Part shown: positions 9,359 through 12,495 of the stretch, one piece after another | How positions within the stretch are numbered: the first letter of the stretch is position 1 | Layout of the letters: every line of letters begins with the position of its first letter | Notes under the pieces: generated by a model | What the model saw: the letters and a program-made list of their open reading frames with translations, nothing else | Told to the model about the DNA's origin: nothing | Databases searched by the model: none | Source of the DNA: Chrysochromulina parva | Lineage: Eukaryota; Haptophyta; Prymnesiales; Chrysochromulinaceae | DNA: 12,495 nt | Reading direction: 5' to 3' | Assembly: GCA_002887195.1 (NCBI GenBank) | Contig: PJAB01001744.1 | Coordinates: forward strand, 1 to 12,495 | Position numbers and translations under genes: made by a program

Positions 9359-12292
9359 GGTGGCGGCGGCAGCAGCAGCGTGCCCGGTGTCGGAGCGAGC
9401 TGTGGGGAAACATGGAGCCTCATACAACACGTGATGGTGCATGCAAGCGTCGAGTACACTTGCATGTGTGTCGGCCACTACACCGAGCCAGCGAAACGGT
9501 TCGGCGTGCCCGACACGACGCCCGTCGGATCAGGGGGGTGGCGCCCGACATGGCGCTCCGGGGGGCACGCGCCGCCCACCCATGGCGACCGCGCAAGTGC
9601 GCTGCTGGCTCAGGTGCGCGAGCAGCCGATCGAGTCTCCCTCATTAGGATGAGTGCCTCCCTCATTAGGATGAGTGCCTCCCTCATTAGGATGAGTGCCT
9701 CCTTCATTAGGATGAGTGCCTCCCTCATTAGGATGAGTGCCTCCCTCATTAGGATGAGTGCCCCCCTCATCAGGTGCGCGTGCAGCCGACCGAGCTGGAC
9801 GACCAGCCGTGCGTCCTCGAGCGGCTTGTCGCCCTCTTCGACTTGACCAAGCGCCCGAGGGCTGGTGGCGCCGTCTCGGGCGCCGACGGCTCGGGCGGAG
9901 GAGCGCCCAGCGCGACGCAGCAGCAGCTCTCGATCCTCTTTCAAGATCCGATCTGCATCTCGATCTCCGCCGCCCAGATCGTCTTCGCTCTCGCTGTGGG
10001 CGCCCAGTACACGCTAGCGGCTCTCGCGCTCCCGATCACGGTGCCGCCCGTACTTCTCGCGCCGCCGCCGGACAAGAGCTCGGACAGCAGCTTGGACAAG
10101 AGCTTGGACAAGAGCTTGGACAGGGGCGCGTCGGCCGAGGAGGTGGCGAGCTCGGCCCTCATCAGGATGATTGCCTCCCTCATTAGGATGATTGCCTCCC
10201 TCATCAGGATGATTGCCTCCCTCATCAGGATGATTGCCTCCCTCATTAGGATGATTGCCTCCCTCATTAGGATGATTGCCTCCCTCATCAGGATGATTGC
10301 CTCCCTCATCAGGATGATTGCCTCCCTCATCAGGATGATTGCCTCCCTCATCAGGTGGCGAGCTCGGCCCTCATCATGGTCAGTTGCCCGTATGTGCAGC
10401 TGACCATCTTGTCGGCGCAAGTGCCCACGCTGCCCTTTGTGCAGCTGATCGTGGGCGATGAGGAGGCGCCGCTCTCAGTCACCATCGAGAAGCATGCGGG
10501 CACGCGCCTGAACGCGACGGAGCTGTCCATGCGCCTCTCTGCACGCTTCTACAACGCGTCGCTCTTCGCATGGGAGCCCATCGTCGAGCCCTTCGTGTCG
10601 ACCCTCTCGCTGCGCTCTGGCGGCATGCCCGACGTCGCGGTGCATCTCCACATCGGCGACACGCTCAATCTCAACGTGTCCGACGGCATGCTCCGCGCGC
10701 TCCAGGCCAACCTGCGCACAGGCCACCAGACGTTTGAGAAGCAGCTGGCGCACACGCTGCGGTACGCGACGGCCGCGTGGGATGGCGTCGGCGCCTCGGC
10801 CGGCGGAGGCGGGCAAGCGCAGCCTCACGTGCCTCCTCGCGTCGAGTTGGGCGTCGTGTCCAAGCCGCGCCGCACCGAGGGCGTCGTGTTGGGCGAGCCT
10901 CGGCGTCATAGGGAGTTGCGTGACTCGCGCTCGCCCTCTTCGCCTCCGGCGCCGGACTTGAGCGCTTCGTCTGCCTCGGTGCCCAACGGCTCGCCAGCCT
11001 CGGTGCCCAGCGGCCCAAGCGTCGTGTTGGGCGAGCCTCTCCAACGGCCGCCCCTGCCCGGCAGCGCCGTGCTGGGCGGCCCGACGGCTCGCGTGGCCGA
11101 GGCGCAGCCTGCGCCAGGCGCGGTGCCTTCGTTTCTGACCAACGAGACCGGCGGCATGATACGTTGTTGGGTGGCGCAGCGCGTCGAGCCTGACGGCGGT
11201 GGCAGCGGTCATCATTCGCCCATGACGACGCTCGGCCCACCGGGCGTCGTGCCGGGCGTCGTCGGCGGCAGCAGCCACGTGCCCCCCGAGCACTGCCAGC
11301 TCGCGCTGCCCGCGGGTGCGACGAAGCTGCTCCCGTTTTGGGACGCGGACGCGCGCTCGTTGCAGCGCGACTGGCACGAGGACGGCCCGCGTGAGCTGTG
11401 CGTGCAGCTCGAGGGCGACTGGATGCCCCTTGTCGGCATCATCGTCAGCCAGCCAAACACCACCGTCCTACCGCTCCAGCGCTCGGCGAGCGGCCGGACA
11501 TGTGACTGGGAGCGAGAGAAGCCGTGGACGCCGGGGACGGGCAGAGGGCCACCTCGCGCTCCTCGGTGCGTCGTGTGCGAGGTGGTGCTGCACGAGCGTG
11601 GCACGCGCCTCACAATCCGCTCGATGCTCACGCTGATCAATGGCACCTCCCGCACACTCATCGCGGACCTCGCGTCGGACCTCGCGCCGCTCCGTCATCT
11701 CGGGATCCTCGCGCCGGCCGACGTCCTCCCCATCCCATCAGGCTGCCTCGAGGGCGGATTGCGCCTCATCGACGCTGGGGTGCAGGGCGACGCCGAGGCG
11801 CAGCGCGCGGCGCTCGACGCGGCCGACGTGGCAGAAGCCTTTGGCGAGGTGAGGAACGTCATGTGGCTCTCGCCGCTCACGTGCCCGTACGACGGCAAGC
11901 CGACGGCGGAGGAGGAGGCCACGTGGCGCTCCACGTTTGAACGGCCGGACGCTGAGCACCTGGTGCGCTACTACCCGTCGTGCACGCTTGGAGAGAAGAG
12001 CGGCGACCTCTACCTGGGCTCGTTCTCGATGCACTTCAAGCCCAAGGATGGAGCCCTCTCCATGGCGAGTAAGGCGAACCGGCTGCTCAAGTGGTACAGC
12101 CTCGAATGGCACCGCGTGCTCACGATCATCAAGAAGAGCGGCAAGCTCTCGGGCTACAAGGGTTTCGTCATCCTGCTCGCGCCCGCCGACCGCGCCGGCG
12201 CCGGCGCCAGCGCAGCGGCGGCGGCGCCAGCGACGGCGCCGCCGGCGGGCCGCCGCGGCGGCGCCGACAAGGGTGACTCCATCACACTCTGA
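960..12292 (+). CDS. VPS13: VPS13-type bridge-like lipid-transfer protein (chorein family), 5 exons seen, probably incomplete at 3' end
   Basis: Proposed exons are 960-7949, 8028-8309, 8381-9613, 9774-10142 and 10355 to 12272 or 12292 (about 3600 codons). VPS13 proteins are rod-like bridges that move glycerolipids between membranes at contact sites. Evidence: the segment from 1068 starts MLDSLLSWLILKNLRPFVED and continues LHLRNGCLLLEDVTL, matching the chorein N-terminus; LVDALLRDLQVHLRNLVICF fits the next VPS13_N strand; WAWWRYATGAVLGDLLEERR (about residue 430) and LAWLESTLDVETVERCRERA (about residue 583) fit the conserved helical WWRY and LE..L/D/E segments; the last exon has VAB/SHR-BD-like repeats (RSMLTLINGTSRTLIADL). 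Usual VPS13 starts correspond to the ATG at 1068, so the 36 residues from 960 may be untranslated. Long Gly, Ala/Pro and acidic inserts and many in-frame duplications enlarge it. No VPS13 C-terminal (ATG2_C-like, PH) region is seen, so the stop at 12290-12292 may be intronic. Exact paralogue (A/C/D type or other) is not determined. Confidence 0.87.
1068..1614 (+). other. Chorein N-terminal domain of the VPS13 protein
   Basis: Read from the ATG at 1068, the order is an initial amphipathic helix (MLDSLLSWLILKNLRPFVED), a strand LHLRNGCLLLEDVTL, the helix/strand LALPLTIKAVRIARLEILLP ending in PW, then LVVVVDGVRAIVGP, and after a charged linker LLRDLQVHLRNLVICFES. This order (L-x-K/R-x-G-x-L-x-L-x-D/N-V-x-L, then P-x-x-I/V-K-x-x-x-I-x-x-L-x-x-x-I-P-W, then V-x-x-D-G-V/L-x-x-I/L-V-x-P) is the signature of the chorein_N cap that opens VPS13 and ATG2 proteins and contacts the donor membrane. 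It begins at or within one residue of the start in known family members, which favours 1068 as the real initiator. Confidence 0.88.
1906..1953 (+). repeat. 24-bp perfect tandem duplication in exon 1
   Basis: CGCCTGCCAAATTAGGGTCG and four more bases occur at 1906-1929 and again at 1930-1953, giving PPAKLGSV twice. It lies in a Pro/Ala-rich linker that also has APPDL repeats (about 1782-1840). Confidence 0.92.
2741..2822. repeat. 19-bp perfect inverted repeat in exon 1
   Basis: CGAGCGCTGTCGTGAGCGC at 2741-2759 is the exact reverse complement of 2804-2822, with a 44-bp loop. The left arm falls in the VPS13 helical motif ETVERCRERARQR, so the right arm is probably the copied one. Confidence 0.88.
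2868..3042 (+). repeat. 75-bp duplication in exon 1
   Basis: A 52-bp block (GACCCTGCCGGTGCCCAGCA...) is at 2916-2967 and 2991-3042 with only in-frame difference (offset 75 bp). GGAGCGCCCACGACAGCGCC precedes the second block (2967-2986) and also occurs at 2868-2887. Protein: DPAGAQHGAPAAERFRL twice. Confidence 0.9.
3309..3422 (+). repeat. Polyglycine (GGC/GGT)n tract 1
   Basis: GGC/GGT repeats encode an almost pure glycine run with rare V and S, between DLRHSLGLGR and VRAALDF. It is a trinucleotide expansion that keeps the frame and is probably a flexible loop leaving the lipid-transfer rod. Confidence 0.95.
3511..3633 (+). repeat. Glycine-rich tract 2
   Basis: GGT/GGC repeats encode GGAGGAGGGG, then GGGGSGGASGGGG and more glycine, ending before DAAG. 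Same kind of expansion as tract 1, about 90 bp downstream. Confidence 0.93.
3690..3733 (+). repeat. 30-bp offset direct repeat with GGTGTGAACACGAC
   Basis: GGTGTGAACACGAC is at 3690-3703 and 3720-3733 and gives GVNTTTS twice, separated by EVS. It is another exonic duplication with a length divisible by three and a TGTGAAC core. Confidence 0.85.
4602..4661 (+). repeat. 15-bp direct repeat around a TGTGAAC...TGTGAAC insert in exon 1
   Basis: GAGGAGCGGCCGTCT occurs at 4602-4616 and 4647-4661 (offset 45 bp). Between them lies an insert whose core CTGTGAACGATCGAGG...CTGTGAACG (4619-4644) is the same as the right arm of the palindrome at 5980-6005. Protein: EERPS, insert SCERSRAVNV, EERPS. Confidence 0.9.
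4725..4762 (+). repeat. GAGGAC/GACGAG acidic tract
   Basis: GAGGACGAGG... hexanucleotide-like repeats code for EEDEDEDEDEDAD. The acidic stretch precedes LSDESVPVAQVVITRDELL and is probably disordered. Confidence 0.9.
5064..5140 (-). repeat. Same 21-bp minisatellite in reverse orientation inside exon 1
   Basis: Reading plus strand, units CCTAATGAAGGAGGCACTCA(T) recur with a 21-bp period and translate as HPNEGGT repeats. The reverse complement is ATGAGTGCCTCCTTCATTAGG, the unit found in intron 3. The array is flanked by direct repeats (5045-5063 and 5141-5159, 15 of 19 matching, offset 96 bp), which show in protein as GGRLASL and GGRLTNL. The frame stays open, so here the element seems to be translated. 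Confidence 0.9.
5244..5323 (+). repeat. 23-bp direct repeat around GTTCACATTCACAG elements in exon 1
   Basis: AGCTCGCG(T/C)AGCTTCTCATTGCT is at 5244-5266 and 5301-5323 (22 of 23, offset 57 bp) and encodes SSRSFSLL both times. The insert holds GTTCACATTCACAG (5272-5285) and a variant GTCACATTCACAG (5290-5302). Confidence 0.9.
5889..6008. repeat. Long imperfect palindrome (39-bp arms, 21-bp loop) and overlapping direct repeat in exon 1
   Basis: Arms at 5910-5948 and 5970-6008 are reverse complements except for one T/G opposition (5923/5995), which can still pair as U-G in RNA. The inner 24 bp are perfect. The loop is 5949-5969. The left arm and loop also overlap a 25-bp direct repeat, 5889-5913 and 5946-5970 (24 of 25 matching, offset 57 bp), which reads as ANARRDPI twice. 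The arms are built from GTTCACAG...GTTCACAG motifs. The translation is open through it. Confidence 0.92.
6108..6228 (+). repeat. 31-bp direct repeat in three copies separated by GTTCACATTCACAG
   Basis: Copies at 6108-6138, 6153-6183 and 6198-6228 (CAGCGCCCTCGGCCAGGCGA and 11 more bases) alternate with GTTCACATTCACAG at 6139-6152 and 6184-6197, a 45-bp period. Protein: QRPRPGDPAD repeated, joined by RSHSQ. Confidence 0.95.
6471..6614 (+). repeat. 48-bp tandem repeat, three copies, in exon 1
   Basis: Units at 6471-6518, 6519-6566 and 6567-6614 begin GCCGCTGTGGGGAGAGCGCC and encode AAVGRAPVGKAAQNPS (the third has S for the second A of KAA). Near-perfect identity implies a recent, in-frame expansion. 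The basic, low-complexity peptide is probably a disordered loop. Confidence 0.95.
7842..7952 (+). repeat. CCCCACAGCG array between 18-bp direct repeats, directly before intron 1
   Basis: TTCATGACACTCGAGGTG (7842-7859) and TTCATGACGCTCGATGTG (7935-7952) are 16 of 18 identical with an offset of 93 bp, giving FMTLEV and FMTLDV. Between them about 75 bp of GCGCCCCACAG-type repeats encode PTAPHSAPQ units. The second flank overlaps the start of intron 1 (7950). Confidence 0.9.
7950..8027 (+). other. Intron 1 (78 bp), flanked by 11-bp direct repeat
   Basis: Exon 1 ends in MTLD (GAT at 7947-7949). The intron runs GTGCCCGATG... to CTCATCAG, and the next exon resumes VPDVGSTVHVGLQPEDF in the same frame. 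The in-frame stop met by reading on (TGA, 7977-7979) is inside it. GTGCCCGATGT occurs at the intron start (7950-7960) and again at the exon start (8028-8038). The body holds degenerate TGATGGCCTC-like repeats. A second possible donor at 7966 would break the downstream frame. Confidence 0.75.
8310..8380 (+). other. Intron 2 (71 bp), flanked by perfect 20-bp direct repeat
   Basis: Splicing CAC|GTGAGT to CTCATCAG|GTGAGT joins LRLDVAKTLALCTH to VSVEVGSLAVHGRW and moves from the frame of 8028 to that of 8381, as needed. GTGAGTGTCGAGGTCGGCTC is present at 8310-8329 and identically at 8381-8400, so the 5' splice site is a copy of the first bases of the next exon. About 2.5 copies of the 21-bp minisatellite fill the rest. 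Confidence 0.85.
9292..9371 (+). repeat. Polyglycine tract 3 in exon 3
   Basis: A GGC run interrupted by AGC and GGT codes for about 25 Gly with one Ser, followed by SSSVPG. It lies in the third exon between the QRLAPVTAPSFD and GASCGETWSL segments. Confidence 0.93.
9614..9773 (+). other. Intron 3 (160 bp), minisatellite body, flanked by 21-bp direct repeat
   Basis: Splicing CAG|GTGCGC to CTCATCAG|GTGCGC joins ALLAQ to VRVQPTELDDQPCVLERL and shifts from the frame of 8381 to that of 9774. The copy at 9614-9634 matches the exon start 9774-9794 at 19 of 21 positions. The in-frame stop of exon 3 read-through (TGA, 9650-9652) lies inside the intron. The body is six 21-bp minisatellite units. Confidence 0.87.
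9649..9774 (+). repeat. 21-bp minisatellite, 6 units, in intron 3
   Basis: Six head-to-tail units begin ATGAGTGCCTCC and end CATTAGG or, in the last unit, CATCAGG. The last G is the first base of the next exon. One unit has CCTTC in place of CCCTC and the last has CCCCCC in place of CCTCCC. Each unit is a pyrimidine tract plus AG, so each carries a possible 3' splice site. Confidence 0.95.
10072..10126 (+). repeat. 15-bp repeat encoding (S)LDKS in exon 4
   Basis: GACAAGAGCTTGGACAAGAG-type units (period 15 bp) encode DKSSDSSLDKSLDKSLDRG immediately before intron 4. The array is in frame. Confidence 0.88.
10143..10354 (+). other. Intron 4 (212 bp), minisatellite body, flanked by perfect 22-bp direct repeat
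   Basis: Splicing GAG|GTGGCG to CTCATCAG|GTGGCG joins ASAEE to VASSALIMVSCPYVQLTI and shifts from the frame of 9774 to that of 10355. The 22 bases at 10143-10164 and 10355-10376 (GTGGCGAGCTCGGCC... to CTCATCA) are identical. The body is nine 21-bp units. Read in the upstream frame it stays open (repeated MIASLIR), but the length is not a multiple of three, so retention would frameshift. Confidence 0.87.
10167..10355 (+). repeat. 21-bp minisatellite, 9 units, in intron 4
   Basis: Nine units (9 x 21 = 189 bp) begin ATGATTGCCTCC and end in CATTAGG (units 1, 4 and 5) or CATCAGG (units 2, 3 and 6-9). The only variable base is this T/C. The last G belongs to exon 5. The unit differs from that of intron 3 by ATT for AGT, so the two arrays are sub-families of one repeat. 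Confidence 0.95.
11284..12180 (+). other. VAB / SHR-BD-like region near the right end of the VPS13 protein
   Basis: Exon 5 encodes LPFWDADARSLQRDW, then GDWMPLVGIIV, CEVVLHERGTRLTIRSMLTL, INGTSRTLIADL, and later LGILAPADVLPIP followed by GGLRLI. The alternation of a short beta strand ending I-x-x-x-L-x-L-x-N with a later LPxP turn and a hydrophobic strand fits VAB repeats, in which one Asn per repeat is conserved (here the N of INGTS). In VPS13 proteins this domain binds proline-containing adaptors that place the protein on particular organelles. The segment KWYSLEWHRVLTIIKK further on is well conserved in appearance but I cannot assign it. The assignment rests on motif reading only. Confidence 0.6.
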
Positions 12293-12495
12293 GCGCATGC
12301 TGAGTGCCTCTAATTGCCTCTGATTGCATGCTGATTTCCTCCCTCATCAGGTGACTCCATCACGCTCTGAGCGCATGCTGAGTGCCTCTAATTGCCTCTG
12401 ATTGCATGCTGATTGCCTCCCTCATCAGGTGACTCCATCACGCTCTGAGCGCATGCTGAGTGCCTCTAATTGCCTCTGATTGCATGCTGATTTCC
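12273..12495 (+). repeat. 78-bp tandem repeat containing the apparent stop, likely further intron material
   Basis: Units start at 12273, 12351 and 12429 (the third is cut by the window end). Each begins GTGACTCCATCAC, contains CTCTGA, and ends GCCTCCCTCATCAG or TTCCTCCCTCATCAG, the same 3' end as introns 1-4. The first copy has A at 12286 where the others have G. Each unit thus has a possible donor (GTGACT) and acceptor (CTCATCAG). The last codons before the stop at 12290-12292 are inside the first unit. Confidence 0.85.

Noticed and set aside
10143..10376. CRISPR-like regular array
   Set aside because: Units are contiguous 21-bp repeats without unique spacers, in a eukaryotic gene; this is a minisatellite.
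1..12495. Transposase, integrase, tRNA or rRNA genes
   Set aside because: I looked on both strands and saw no recognisable motifs or cloverleaf structures. Any mobile element here would be non-autonomous.

Overview
The window is nuclear DNA from a GC-rich eukaryote. It shows GT-AG introns, a giant multi-exon protein with long glycine, alanine and proline tracts, no Shine-Dalgarno/operon layout, and a compact divergent gene pair. The composition, the low-complexity inserts, the highly repetitive ARM-repeat gene and the short repeat-built introns are what I would expect of a marine microalga. A haptophyte is my first guess, with a pelagophyte or dinoflagellate as alternatives. This assignment is inference only.

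Layout. (1) 1-649, minus strand: the 5' part of a gene for an armadillo (ARM) repeat protein made of near-identical 123-bp (41-residue) units; it runs off the left edge. (2) 650-959: a short intergenic region holding both 5' ends, probably a shared divergent promoter. (3) 960 to at least 12272, plus strand: one very large VPS13-type (chorein, bridge-like lipid-transfer) gene. A 2330-codon first exon is followed by four further exons, separated by four introns at 7950-8027, 8310-8380, 9614-9773 and 10143-10354. All four fall between codons (phase 0) and together restore one continuous frame. The N-terminal chorein domain and the start of the VAB/SHR-BD region are recognisable. The VPS13 C-terminal domains are absent, so the gene probably continues past the right edge. 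(4) 12273-12495: 2.9 copies of a 78-bp tandem unit that contains the apparent stop codon and looks like another intron of the same kind.

The most striking signal is how the introns and many coding repeats seem to have arisen. Each of the four introns begins with an 11-22 bp copy of the first bases of the following exon, and introns 2-4 are then filled by a 21-bp minisatellite whose unit ends in a complete 3' splice site (CTCATCAG or CTCATTAG). A copy of the same minisatellite sits in reverse orientation inside exon 1 at 5064-5140, also between direct repeats, and there it is translated. Several other short motifs (GTTCACATTCACAG, a GTTCACAG-bounded 25-mer, a CCCCACAGCG array) lie in exon 1 between direct repeats. 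All exonic duplications I measured have offsets divisible by three; three of the four intron lengths do not. This suggests one insertion-plus-flanking-duplication process that makes new introns when it supplies splice sites and in-frame peptide repeats when it does not, resembling described introner elements.

The two genes have no obvious functional link beyond sharing an upstream region.
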